IMG/VR virus record: IMGVR_UViG_3300035698_005848
Location: 1-31,473 of that record
DNA: 31,473 nt
Direction: 5' to 3' (one strand)
Origin: a virus
Shown: piece after piece, positions 1 through 8,015 of the stretch
Numbering within the stretch: the first letter of the stretch is position 1
How the letters are laid out: each line of letters opens with the position of its first letter
The notes under the pieces: generated by a model
The model's input: the letters and a program-made list of their open reading frames with translations, nothing else
The model's database searches: none
What the model was told of the DNA's origin: nothing
Program-made: the position numbers and the translations under genes

Positions 1-249
1 AACGCCGGAGACACCTGTAAACTGCAAGGACGCTCCCATTTCACGCCAACATGGGCATATACGATCCCATGTCCACCAATATCCACTACTCGTGTCAACC
101 ACAACCTCTGAACCCAAGGTCGTAGGAGTCCAAGTAGGAAACTTCTTTGAATAAGTGATGGCTACGCCTTTCCACATTTCCTGTTGAATCTGTGCATTCA
201 GATTGAAAAATATAAAAATTGTAATTAGTAATAATAGTATTTTTTTCAT
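1..249 (-). CDS. Secreted or fibre-like protein, N-terminal part only
   Basis: The start codon is ATG at 249-247, overlapping the stop of the gene before it (TAATG), and the frame stays open to the window edge, so only about 83 residues are visible. The first 20 residues are a clear signal peptide: two lysines, a Leu/Ile/Phe-rich core, then NAQ, the cleavage context common in Bacteroidota. The visible mature part is rich in Trp and contains VVDTSSGYWWTWD followed by WREMG, which resembles the small 'value plus label' segments found in Bacteroidota phage tail-fibre proteins. Its place at the end of the virion operon fits a fibre or receptor-binding component, but a truly secreted protein is equally possible. 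Function is inferred only. Confidence 0.75.
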   Translation of the reverse strand, partial: MKKILLLLITIFIFFNLNAQIQQEMWKGVAITYSKKFPTWTPTTLGSEVVVDTSSGYWWTWDRICPCWREMGASLQFTGVSGV

Positions 250-1292
250 TAAACTACTTTTAAAATTGTTCCTTCAGGTAATCCATAACCATTTACTTGA
301 GCTAAGAAATAAGTATCGTTTACAGATAATCCATTTGCTATAGCATCATCGTTATCAAAATATGGTCCGTTAGAACTCAATTCTGATATGGTTGTGGTAT
401 TATTAGTTATGTTTGTAATATTATTTATAACGTCCGCACTAGTAATTTTAGGAGGAGCTGACGGAACATTATCCGTTATAGGTCTGGCTCCAGGTATTCC
501 AGGCGCACGATTAACTTCCATATAACTTAATGGAAGTCTCATCAATCTTTGATTAGGTGTGTTCGTAAAGGTTATAGATCTTATTAATGTAGAATCTAAA
601 TTACGAAGTCTAATTACTCCTGTAGATTTTTTCCACCATGTATCAGTTAAGTCCATATATCTTTCATATAACCCTACAGCTCCTTCTTCATGTCTCCACA
701 TTCTATCCTGAGCGTGTTGGAAAGCTGCGCTATAAGCTAAATAACTTATTACTTCAGGATAATCATATATAAGATAATTTCCAGAAGCATCCTTCATAGG
801 TCTTGAATAAAATAAACATATATAACCTGTTTCAAAAGAAGTTACAATATTTTTATTCTTATCTATAGAAAAATATTGAGGACAGCTTCCTTGCAATGTA
901 GGACATGAACAACATACATTAGAACTATTCCCTTTAAATTTTAAAGGGAAAAATTTACTTTGATATAAAGCAGAACTAACAAATATTTCCATAGATGTTT
1001 GAGATGACATTGTTGTCAATTCGTCTATGCTAGAAGGTTTACATTCAGGTTCCAATAAGTCATCAGAAGAAGTAAAATAAGTAACCAAGTTTATTTCTTT
1101 AGCATCGGAAGGAATCTTAGCTTTAAACTTATCTACTTTAATTATTTTAAGAACTTCTTCATTCCTATCTACAATGTCTAAAAGGTTATACGCATCTAAC
1201 GCATAACCTAGCAAATCTATATCCTCAGCATTCTCTCTTATAGGCTTAGGAATATTTAATAATATCCTATCTATAGGAACATAATTTTTCAT
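249..1292 (-). CDS. Putative virion protein with fibre-type C-terminus
   Basis: I do not recognise this 347-aa protein with certainty. Residues 1-60 are Asp/Glu/Ile-rich; the middle has a CCSCP motif and a Tyr/Trp-rich stretch (YPEVISYLAYSAAFQHAQDR, then MWRHEEGA). Near the C-terminus an Asn/Thr-rich linker with repeated NNITN-like units leads into a final segment beginning YFDNDDAIANGLSVNDTYFL. That ending resembles the short C-terminal module seen on many phage tail and fibre proteins ('DNDAAA..GL..G..Y'). It follows connector-like genes in the same coupled operon with 2 bp spacing, so a tail, ring or fibre-attachment role is likely. No catalytic motif is visible. Confidence 0.8.
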   Translation of the reverse strand: MKNYVPIDRILLNIPKPIRENAEDIDLLGYALDAYNLLDIVDRNEEVLKIIKVDKFKAKIPSDAKEINLVTYFTSSDDLLEPECKPSSIDELTTMSSQTSMEIFVSSALYQSKFFPLKFKGNSSNVCCSCPTLQGSCPQYFSIDKNKNIVTSFETGYICLFYSRPMKDASGNYLIYDYPEVISYLAYSAAFQHAQDRMWRHEEGAVGLYERYMDLTDTWWKKSTGVIRLRNLDSTLIRSITFTNTPNQRLMRLPLSYMEVNRAPGIPGARPITDNVPSAPPKITSADVINNITNITNNTTTISELSSNGPYFDNDDAIANGLSVNDTYFLAQVNGYGLPEGTILKVV

Positions 1293-1294
1293 AT

Positions 1295-1774
1295 TTAAAA
1301 CTTTTTAGCATCATTAAAGATAAGAGGGCTTTTATCAAATACCTTATTTAACATGTGAGAAAATTTACTTTCTTTTAATAAAGTTAATTTCCATATCCAA
1401 GGATCAGGTAATTTAGTAGTACTATAATTCCTAGTCCATTTTAGAATAGGCTTATACTTATTTATATTTTTTTCAACCCTTCTTTCACAAGAATCTTTAC
1501 TTCTTGTAAACATATACCTGATTTCCTTAGCTTTAGTTTTTACAATATTTAATGTACCTAACATTAAAGGCATATTGAAACTATTACCTTTTAATAAGTA
1601 TTTCATTAATTCTTCCAAATATACTTCTATAATTTCTATCCATTGAGAAGAACTCAACGAATACTTATTCTCACAATCCATTTCAGTCTTTGGAAAATAG
1701 GGACTGGGTACTGTATTCGGATTAGGAACACACTTATGAGGATAATGTAAATAAAAATCTTTTAAGGAAATCAT
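1295..1774 (-). CDS. Small basic protein of unknown function, virion operon
   Basis: This 159-aa basic protein is Lys/Arg/Trp-rich in its second half. It carries a central NMPLMLGTLNIVK segment followed by KPILKWTRN and DPWIWKLTL. A 'predicted-strand LG-x-I-x-K then K-x-x-x-W' pattern recurs in small proteins of Bacteroidota phage structural regions as far as I recall, but I know no assigned function. Its ATG overlaps the stop of the upstream connector-like gene by 4 bp (ATGA), so the two are probably translationally coupled and made in similar amounts. A head-completion or DNA-binding role would be a guess. Confidence 0.75.
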   Translation of the reverse strand: MISLKDFYLHYPHKCVPNPNTVPSPYFPKTEMDCENKYSLSSSQWIEIIEVYLEELMKYLLKGNSFNMPLMLGTLNIVKTKAKEIRYMFTRSKDSCERRVEKNINKYKPILKWTRNYSTTKLPDPWIWKLTLLKESKFSHMLNKVFDKSPLIFNDAKKF

Positions 1775-2427
1775 AACTTAATTTCAGGATTGGAATCATT
1801 ATTCATATCGGAAGATATAGATAAACTTAATTTTAAATCTTCTATAATTTTACCAAAACACAAATCTATCAAATCTCTATCTGTATTTATATCGTTTAAA
1901 TATACATCTACACATGGAGTATTTGTTTGACAAGATTGTCTTTCCATAACTTCTAAAGGGTCGGCAGCAATCATTTTAATCAATATGGCTGGATATTCTA
2001 CATTCCACAGTATAACATAGTTATTTACTAAAGATGCTTGTACTCTATCAGCTTTAATTGGATGCAAGTCAATTATTTTAGCATCTCTTTCATCTATTAA
2101 ATCTATTCTACCATAGTCTAATGTGTATAATGATATAGTACTTTTGTTTCTTCCAGATAGATAATCAGGTAGTTTAAATTTAGTTTTAAATACTTCACAC
2201 CCTATTGTTTTACATCCGCACATGTGAGAAAGAGTTTTCTCAGTATCCATACAGAATGTAGAATAATTTATATCTGAAATGAAATAATGCTTCTTTAACC
2301 TTTGGGAAAGAAATGTAGAACGTTGATTTAAGAATTCGGAAAATAAGAAAGAATCCTCGTATAGAGAATCATCTGTAAATTCTTTTATTCTAGTTCTTAA
2401 ATTAGAAGTTATTTCAGATATAATCAT
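1771..2427 (-). CDS. Putative head-tail connector / ring protein
   Basis: 218 aa. The N-terminus (MIISEITSNLRTRIKEFTDD, followed by SLYEDSFLFSEFLNQRSTFL) is the helical start typical of head-tail adaptor proteins of large Bacteroidota phages: a helix, an acidic 'TDDS-Y' turn, then a second helix. The middle carries a Cys cluster (MCGCKTIGC) followed by KTKFKLPDYLSGR, a pattern I associate with the crAss-like connector family. The rest is predicted beta-strand with an acidic end. It is coupled by 4-bp overlaps to the nuclease gene before it and the small basic gene after it. Assignment to the connector or ring group is by pattern and context; which ring it would form is unknown. Confidence 0.7.
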   Translation of the reverse strand: MIISEITSNLRTRIKEFTDDSLYEDSFLFSEFLNQRSTFLSQRLKKHYFISDINYSTFCMDTEKTLSHMCGCKTIGCEVFKTKFKLPDYLSGRNKSTISLYTLDYGRIDLIDERDAKIIDLHPIKADRVQASLVNNYVILWNVEYPAILIKMIAADPLEVMERQSCQTNTPCVDVYLNDINTDRDLIDLCFGKIIEDLKLSLSISSDMNNDSNPEIKL

Positions 2428-3143
2428 GACATTAATATTTTAGTCTCTTTAGGATATAGATCAGCTTTTAAAATTTTATAATTATCGTTGTTTTCATTGA
2501 TGTGTACTATGATAGGAGCTTCGTCTAAACCTTCTAAGAAGTTATAACAATTCGTTTGCAAACTGTATTTTGTAAAATTACAATCTGACAAATGAGAGAA
2601 CTCACCTGTTAGATTAGCAAATTTATTATAAAAAACGATTCCTTTGTCTGTTTTATAATCAATTATCCTTCTCTTTTGTATCTTTTTATCTTTAACTAAT
2701 AGATCTATTTGTCCTGCATATTTTTCATTATGTACAATCTTTTCAGCTTCTAAAGGTTCAAACCTTGTATAAGCGTCGTTGATAAAGTTTTCTGCATACT
2801 GAATACAAGTACGTAAACGATTTAAAAAACTTAAAAACTCATAGTCGGGTAATGAAAAGATGATTCTAGGAATCATCGCTTCATAATCTGCAATTTTCCC
2901 GAACCATCTTTTCTCTAAATAATTATGTACTATGCTTCCTTTTATAGTTCCTATTTCTCTTAAATAATTCCAATATACAAGGACTTCTTTTTGAGTTATG
3001 TTGTAATCTTTTGCTTTTATTTCCGACCAAACATCCTCTTCAAAAGTAAATTGAATATCTTTTAAACGAGTAGTTACTGATTTTAAATAAGTTTCGTTTA
3101 TCGTATGGTAATAAGTATGATTTTTTTCATTAAACAAAATCAT
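2424..3143 (-). CDS. PD-(D/E)XK (RecB/Cas4-like) nuclease
   Basis: 239 aa. The motif order is that of RecB-family PD-(D/E)XK nucleases: GSIVHNYLE with His73; an acidic strand LEAEKIV (Glu132/Glu134); YAGQIDLLV with the metal-binding Asp147; RRIIDYKTDKG with Asp162 and Lys164; and YSLQTNCYNFLE with Gln196 and Tyr200 (motif IV, Q-x3-Y). All catalytic positions are present, so an active metal-dependent DNA nuclease is expected. Its ATG overlaps the stop of the upstream exonuclease by 4 bp, so both nucleases are likely made together. Sitting among virion genes, it could process DNA during packaging, trim concatemers, or act on host DNA; the sequence does not decide. Confidence 0.85.
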   Translation of the reverse strand: MILFNEKNHTYYHTINETYLKSVTTRLKDIQFTFEEDVWSEIKAKDYNITQKEVLVYWNYLREIGTIKGSIVHNYLEKRWFGKIADYEAMIPRIIFSLPDYEFLSFLNRLRTCIQYAENFINDAYTRFEPLEAEKIVHNEKYAGQIDLLVKDKKIQKRRIIDYKTDKGIVFYNKFANLTGEFSHLSDCNFTKYSLQTNCYNFLEGLDEAPIIVHINENNDNYKILKADLYPKETKILMS

Positions 3144-4099
3144 CTTGGAGTCGATACGATTATGTTTTTAGATTTTTCTTTTGTATTTTTTATCTTTCTG
3201 CTTCTACTTACTGCTCCACAGTTTTTACATCTTAAAGCTTCGTAACTGTTAACATAAGTGTTGTAAGTACCACAAGACTCTAATTCATGATGTCCACAAG
3301 AAGGACATGCTTGAACGTTATCTTCTACATGCAATCCTACATTAGGGTGAGGCTTAATCCAAGGACGAAGTTTAAGATAAAGATCTTCAAGGATTCTTAC
3401 ATCTTGAATATTATAATCTTCCATCGTCTTTAATGCTTCAGGGTCTCCATTCATACAGTTTGCCCAAAGATCAAATCCTCCTGTTTCTGCTTTTACTTCT
3501 AATCCTAAAACTGCATTGATATAATTTAGACGGTTTGAAGAAAAAGAAAATCTTTTCCTGCAATGTGCTAAAGTATCAATAATGTCATAAGGACTAGGTG
3601 GAGATAATCCGTATTGTAAAAATCTTGTATTAAGACGAGGAATGTCAAAGCGTAATGCATTATGTGCTATTACTACGTCAGACTTATCTAGAAGATCCCA
3701 AATTCTTCTAATGATGCGTTCATCATCTTCGTTCTTAGCTTCGTCAGGAGTTAGCTTTGCGCTTATTACGTTATCTTCAAATAACCATTTTGCAGACCAA
3801 GTTAAACAAAACCAATCAGAAATAACTTGATTTTGACCAACATTCTCTTTCCAAAATTTCCATACATAAGCTTTGTGAGGTGCAGTTTCTATATCGAAAA
3901 CTAAGATTTTAGCTGTATGAGGAACATTCAAATGTTCTTCTTGATTACGATTGTTTTGTATTACTTTTCGTATTTGCCTTGGTTTATTAATATCTGGCAA
4001 TTTATGTAGATCTGAAAGAATCTCTCCTATTTCAGTAGAGCTATATCCTTCAGAATATAGATCCGTAATGTCTTTTGAATAATCATTCCAACTAATCAT
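3140..4099 (-). CDS. DEDDy-type 3'-5' exonuclease with HTH and zinc ribbon
   Basis: 319 aa with three visible parts. Residues 1-50 are a helix-turn-helix-like segment (YSEGYSSTEIGEIL). Residues 64-245 are an RNase H-fold exonuclease: Exo I KILVFDIETAP (Asp69, Glu71), Exo II IAHNALRFDIPRLN (Asp152), Exo III EDYNIQDVRIL (Tyr229 and Asp233, the Y-x3-D form). Residues 265-294 are a zinc ribbon with CPSC and CKNC pairs, followed by a basic tail. This resembles stand-alone exonucleases related to the proofreading domain of family B polymerases. A TAnnTTTG promoter box lies just upstream, so it starts a new transcription unit that then includes the second nuclease and connector-like genes. Confidence 0.88.
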   Translation of the reverse strand: MISWNDYSKDITDLYSEGYSSTEIGEILSDLHKLPDINKPRQIRKVIQNNRNQEEHLNVPHTAKILVFDIETAPHKAYVWKFWKENVGQNQVISDWFCLTWSAKWLFEDNVISAKLTPDEAKNEDDERIIRRIWDLLDKSDVVIAHNALRFDIPRLNTRFLQYGLSPPSPYDIIDTLAHCRKRFSFSSNRLNYINAVLGLEVKAETGGFDLWANCMNGDPEALKTMEDYNIQDVRILEDLYLKLRPWIKPHPNVGLHVEDNVQACPSCGHHELESCGTYNTYVNSYEALRCKNCGAVSRSRKIKNTKEKSKNIIVSTPR

Positions 4100-4125
4100 T
4101 TATTAGGTTTTAATTAAATAATACA

Positions 4126-4133
4126 CAAATTTA
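4126..4133 (-). promoter_or_regulatory. Bacteroidota-type promoter -7 box
   Basis: On the minus strand the box reads TAAATTTG, a full match to the Bacteroidota primary-sigma -7 consensus TAnnTTTG, with its last base 27 nt before the exonuclease ATG. No good TTTG -33 box is seen at 19-21 nt. A short palindrome (CAACTT/AAGTTG, 4143-4156) lies just upstream and could be a weak terminator for the PAS gene or an operator. Confidence 0.55.
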
Positions 4134-4167
4134 ACCTATAATCAACTTAAAAGTTGTTAATTATATG

Positions 4168-4758
4168 TTAACCTTGATTAAAATAAATAAAGCCTATATA
4201 TCCACAAGGTCCCGAAGTATCATAAAGTAAAGTGGTTTTGATTGTAGATGGAATCAAAACACCATCTTTTACAAAATTTACTTTCGCTTCTAAATTTCTT
4301 CTTTTACTAAAAGCTTTTTCCCAAATTTTTTCATACTCTTCATGATTATCTATATAATTTAGATAATTTTTTCCAAGTAAATCTTCATTCTGTAAACCTA
4401 AAGCTTTTGAGTAAATTCTATTAACTTCTGTATTGTTACCTTCAAGATCACAATAAAAGAATCCATAATCGACAACATTACTCAATATTATTTGTATCTG
4501 ATGCAATCTATATATATCGTTCTTTAAATCTGTAACAAGATTTATTAACTTATCTATTTTGTCAGGTAGACTACCTCCTCCATTTCCATGAACTTGTTTT
4601 TCTATAGCGTAGATTTTATCTACAGCTATATAAGCTCTATAGAAAAATTTGAAGAAAGCTAATATCTTTTTCCAAAAAATAGTTACGGTTGTAATAATAG
4701 AACCTGCTGTTATTGCTTTATTTAACATCTCATCTGTAATAACATCGTGTATTTGCAT
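4168..4758 (-). CDS. Membrane-anchored PAS-domain protein
   Basis: I place the start at ATG 4758 (196 aa), 10 nt after the upstream stop; a longer form from ATG 4791 would overlap the upstream gene by 23 nt. In the 207-aa numbering of the long form, residues about 28-48 form a hydrophobic membrane segment (AGSIITTVTIFW), followed by a basic/aromatic stretch, a Gly-rich hinge, a coiled coil (about 75-103), and a PAS-fold domain (about 104-204) with the usual order: DYGFFYCDLEGNNTEVN, then LGLQNEDLLGKNYLNYI, EEYEKIWEKAF, and a last strand CGYIGFIYF. No kinase or other output domain follows. TM plus coiled coil plus PAS is an architecture I have seen in other phages, sometimes near lysis genes. 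A sensory or holin-like membrane role is inference. Confidence 0.82.
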   Translation of the reverse strand: MQIHDVITDEMLNKAITAGSIITTVTIFWKKILAFFKFFYRAYIAVDKIYAIEKQVHGNGGGSLPDKIDKLINLVTDLKNDIYRLHQIQIILSNVVDYGFFYCDLEGNNTEVNRIYSKALGLQNEDLLGKNYLNYIDNHEEYEKIWEKAFSKRRNLEAKVNFVKDGVLIPSTIKTTLLYDTSGPCGYIGFIYFNQG

Positions 4759-4768
4759 AAAATTATTT

Positions 4769-5356
4769 TTAACAACAAGTATCTTCTTCATTTAGATATT
4801 CAATATATACTCTTTGAGTAGCCCAATTAGACTTTATTCCGTTTACGTCTGACACTCTAGCCATCACATAATAAACTCCAGGATATTCAAATAAACTCCA
4901 ATCTACAATAGCTTTAATTCTTATACCCCACGTACCCCCTCCAAAATCTACAGAGTCTATATATTGTAAAGTAAGTCCGTCAGGAACTCTTAAATAATTA
5001 AACTCTGTACTGGCCCCATCTATATCTATACCTGGACAGTAATCAACATATAGCGAATAGTAATTACCGCTTTCTTTTGTTCCAGAACATTCTACGTAGA
5101 AACTTTGAAGAGCTGAGCAATTAGCGTAAGCGTAAGGTACGCAATAAGTATCTTCTATAGGATCTCCGCAACCATCACACTCTGCGTTCACAGTATATTC
5201 AGTATCCAATTCTAAAGGAATTGTATCTGTAGTTTGTCCTCCAGGAGACCAAGTTATATCAGGATTTTCACAACTTACATCTAATCGCAATTGTTCGGAT
5301 AGACAAAGAGTTACTCTGATGGGTGCAGTATAAATATTTTCGTTATAACAACTCAT
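4769..5356 (-). CDS. Cys-rich Ig-like virion/adhesion protein
   Basis: 195 aa, beta-strand-rich and Cys-rich, ending in DTCC. The last 45 residues (YPGVYYVMARVSDVNGIKSN) have the form of an Ig/PKD-like fold strand pair, similar in pattern to the ends of domains in the 859-aa and 301-aa neighbours ('G-Y-x-x-x-x-V-x-D-x-x-G'). The N-terminal half contains VSCENPDITWSPGG and CDGCGDPIED. There is no signal peptide, so it is presumably assembled into the virion rather than secreted. It is the last member of the eight-gene Cys-rich block. Carbohydrate or mucus binding is possible for such folds but not shown here. Confidence 0.75.
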   Translation of the reverse strand: MSCYNENIYTAPIRVTLCLSEQLRLDVSCENPDITWSPGGQTTDTIPLELDTEYTVNAECDGCGDPIEDTYCVPYAYANCSALQSFYVECSGTKESGNYYSLYVDYCPGIDIDGASTEFNYLRVPDGLTLQYIDSVDFGGGTWGIRIKAIVDWSLFEYPGVYYVMARVSDVNGIKSNWATQRVYIEYLNEEDTCC

Positions 5357-5367
5357 AATTTATATTT

Positions 5368-6642
5368 TTAAACATAGCAATTTGGATCATCATAATCTAA
5401 CACATTTGCTCTTGGGTTAGGTGCTAAAACTAAAGTGTTGTAATTAGAATCATCAAAGTCTAATATATTAGAACCGTTGTAACAAATTCGATTATACAAA
5501 CGCAAAAGACAATTATTTTGACCTGCTAAATGTTTATCATAATTATCACAGTTCGTTACTGTACATTGATTTTCTATTATAGGTACATTAATTACTTGAG
5601 TAAAATCACAAGTTTCAAACGCTAAACAATCTAAATCACAATCTCCTGTTTGCTGGCAAATAAGAAAATCTATATTTGCTTTATCTATACCGATCCATTC
5701 GGTATTGGATTGATGCATACATAAGAAATCAATTTGTAAGGTAGAACCTGACATATAGCAATCATATACTACAGTTAAGGCATTAACGTTAGATGCTCCA
5801 TACTCCTCTTCTAATTTAGTTTTAATTTCTTGTTTTAAAGAAGCTGCGAAAACGTCCATAGCTGGTCCATTATTAGGAGGACCTGGATACGATACAGCAC
5901 TCAAATCTAAATCTCTAAGACCTTGAGTACTAGATCGTACTTTAATATTTTGAACTTTTCCTCCCGTATCCCAACTAATCATATCTATTGCGTATCTATG
6001 CCATAATACTATACCCTCTGTTAACCATGAGTAAGTTATTGGTTGACCTGGATTTATAGTAAAAACACTAGATATTTTTTGTATATGAGGAGTTTTAATA
6101 TTCTCAGAACAAATTGTAGTCAAAGGTTTTGCACAATCTTCTACATCAAATACTTCTGTTTTGAATCTATAAGATAACTCTACAGTAGGTCTGTTTGCAG
6201 TAACTGTATAAACTCCTTCTCTAGAATTAACATTTCCCTCTCTATGAGAATAAGCTTCCACATAGCATATTTCAGGTATTCTTACAAAATCGTAAGTTAT
6301 ATTTCCATCTATTACATTTAATGTAAAGAATGATTCTGAAGGACAAGCTCCAGCAGTTATAGAGTATTTGAATACATATTGTCCATCTGGAGCTTGTGCT
6401 ATAGCACACTCTTCCCCACTAAAATCTATCCAAGGATTATGTACCGTTAAACAAAAATCTGCGGCAACAGTAAATTCTATATCGTTATAGTTTGCAGGGA
6501 TATTTCCATCACAGGATATACATAAAGTAACTGGAAAAGAAGCTTCTACTAAACTCCATTCTCCCCCGTCATTAATTAATCCAGCGTTCTGTGGACAATT
6601 ATTGAATTCATCGTATAAATTTATAATCTTAGTTAAACTCAT
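5368..6642 (-). CDS. Cys-rich multi-domain virion/adhesion protein
   Basis: 424 aa. The first ~130 residues resemble the layout of the three downstream-coded paralogues: a short N-terminal strand, a VTLCISCDGN strand, a PDGQYVFKYSI strand and SFFTLNV, but the similarity is too weak to call it a fourth copy. The middle (about 135-260) holds further strands (GVYTVTANRPTVELSYRF; YAIDMISWDTGGKVQNIKV). Residues about 270-340 look alpha/beta with a charged helix (LKQEIKTKLEEEYG). The C-terminal 90 residues are very Cys- and Asn-rich with two 'LDFDDSNYN / LDYDDPNC' units, suggesting a small repeated ending. No enzyme motif is visible. Spacing to neighbours is 10-11 nt, consistent with one operon. 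Confidence 0.78.
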   Translation of the reverse strand: MSLTKIINLYDEFNNCPQNAGLINDGGEWSLVEASFPVTLCISCDGNIPANYNDIEFTVAADFCLTVHNPWIDFSGEECAIAQAPDGQYVFKYSITAGACPSESFFTLNVIDGNITYDFVRIPEICYVEAYSHREGNVNSREGVYTVTANRPTVELSYRFKTEVFDVEDCAKPLTTICSENIKTPHIQKISSVFTINPGQPITYSWLTEGIVLWHRYAIDMISWDTGGKVQNIKVRSSTQGLRDLDLSAVSYPGPPNNGPAMDVFAASLKQEIKTKLEEEYGASNVNALTVVYDCYMSGSTLQIDFLCMHQSNTEWIGIDKANIDFLICQQTGDCDLDCLAFETCDFTQVINVPIIENQCTVTNCDNYDKHLAGQNNCLLRLYNRICYNGSNILDFDDSNYNTLVLAPNPRANVLDYDDPNCYV

Positions 6643-6652
6643 ATTTCATTAT

Positions 6653-7312
6653 TTAAAGAACTATACAGACACTTTCTTCACAATCATACCCTGTAAAAGG
6701 AGCATCTTCTACAATTAAAGTTAATTCTACTTGACAATCTGAACACAATACTCCTAACTTTGGAGAAAATACAAATATATATGTTCCAGGTGTAATATCG
6801 ATAGGATTAAAATCTCCATACCCTGCGTTACAAGCAGAACTTAAATCGAAATCTGGATCTTCTGGAGATCCTACTTTATAATCCACATCCCAATATACGC
6901 ATGAAACTTGACCTAAAGTAAATAAATTTTGAGAAGGTCCTGTTGTACAGACTTCTTCTTCTACTTCTCCAAGACTTGGAATGCCATTTACATGCAATAT
7001 AAAATCAGAACAAGAAACTTCACAGTCTCCTCCTCCACAATCGCTTAAATCTTTATCTACAGGAGTTACAAATTTAAAATGAAATGTTCCTTGACAACCT
7101 CCTGGAAGAATCCATATATCAGCTAAATCTGTACATCCTGCGTCTACACCTAAAGGTTTTGTATTAGAAGGATACCCTGCTTCCAAAACCCAAGGTGCAT
7201 TTCCGTCACAACTTACGTGAATGGATCCTGAAAAATTAGCTGGTCCAGAAACCATAAACCATCGACCTTCTGTTCCAGGAGGTGCATTATTAGGTACTAA
7301 ATTTATACACAT
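6653..7312 (-). CDS. Ig-like Cys-rich paralogue 3 of tandem array
   Basis: 219 aa. It aligns end to end with the next two genes upstream. Shared landmarks: EGRWFMVSGPANFSGSI, a VSCDGN strand, a CTDLADIWI strand, GTFHFKFVTPV, a paired-Cys segment (CGGGDCEVSCSDFIL), QNLFTLGQVSCVYWDVDY, a DFDLSSACNAG then DFNPIDITPGTYIFVF motif, and a final CSDCQVELTLIVED strand. The plan is two beta-sandwich domains of about 100 aa each with cysteines between strands. It is the most diverged of the three copies. Without a signal peptide it is likely a virion surface protein; ligand unknown. Confidence 0.82.
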   Translation of the reverse strand: MCINLVPNNAPPGTEGRWFMVSGPANFSGSIHVSCDGNAPWVLEAGYPSNTKPLGVDAGCTDLADIWILPGGCQGTFHFKFVTPVDKDLSDCGGGDCEVSCSDFILHVNGIPSLGEVEEEVCTTGPSQNLFTLGQVSCVYWDVDYKVGSPEDPDFDLSSACNAGYGDFNPIDITPGTYIFVFSPKLGVLCSDCQVELTLIVEDAPFTGYDCEESVCIVL

Positions 7313-7322
7313 AAGTTATTTT

Positions 7323-8003
7323 TTAACAAGGTGCTACACCATCTCCACAATACATAAACTCTTGATTTGATCCTGCGGATATTCCTTCTTCTATAACAAT
7401 ACCTAATGTAATAATACAATCATCGCAATCTTCTAAAGAATTTATGCGAGTAAATGTAAAATTATAAGTACCTATAGAAATATCAAGAGGATTAAAGTTT
7501 CCTTTATCTCCACTTGCACAAGATGAACTTAAATCAAAATCTACATCTTCGTCTGAATTTGGAGAATAATCTATATCATAATTCGTACAAGTAACTCCTG
7601 CAAGAGTATATAAATTTTCTTCAGAATTTTCTGTTACACAAAAGGTTACTGTTCCTGGATCATTTGCTGCTGCTACAACAGTAATAATATATTCCGCACA
7701 ACTTCCACAAGGCCCTTCTCCACAAGATTCTGGTAAATCTGTGTCAGGTGATACAAAAACAAAAGTATATTCCCCTGGTGTGCTTGGTGGCTGAATCCAA
7801 ATGTCAAATAGATCAGTACATCCTGTAATTTCTCCAATAACTTGTTCATCGTCTGGGTATCCCGATTCATTAGTTTGAGGTCCTCCTTCCGTACAACTTA
7901 CAGAAAGAGTTCCGCTAAACCCTACGGGGGCCTCGGTTAAAAACCATCTTCCGCTAGGTGTTCCAGAAACATTTAAAGGATATAATCTAATATTACAAGA
8001 CAT
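7323..8003 (-). CDS. Ig-like Cys-rich paralogue 2 of tandem array
   Basis: 226 aa, a tandem paralogue of its neighbours. Its N-terminal GRWFLTEAPVGF is identical over 12 residues to the 8016-8651 gene, and its second half (FDLSSSCASGDKGNFNPLDI, then GTYNFTF) is closest to the 6653-7312 gene. It therefore links the other two and may reflect successive duplication or exchange between copies. Domains: a first beta-sandwich (about 1-110) ending in ESCGEGPCGSCAEYIITV, and a second (about 115-210) ending in CDDCIITLGIVIEE. Like its neighbours it is acidic, Cys-rich and lacks a leader peptide. Confidence 0.83.
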   Translation of the reverse strand: MSCNIRLYPLNVSGTPSGRWFLTEAPVGFSGTLSVSCTEGGPQTNESGYPDDEQVIGEITGCTDLFDIWIQPPSTPGEYTFVFVSPDTDLPESCGEGPCGSCAEYIITVVAAANDPGTVTFCVTENSEENLYTLAGVTCTNYDIDYSPNSDEDVDFDLSSSCASGDKGNFNPLDISIGTYNFTFTRINSLEDCDDCIITLGIVIEEGISAGSNQEFMYCGDGVAPC

Positions 8004-8015
8004 AATTTAAATTTG

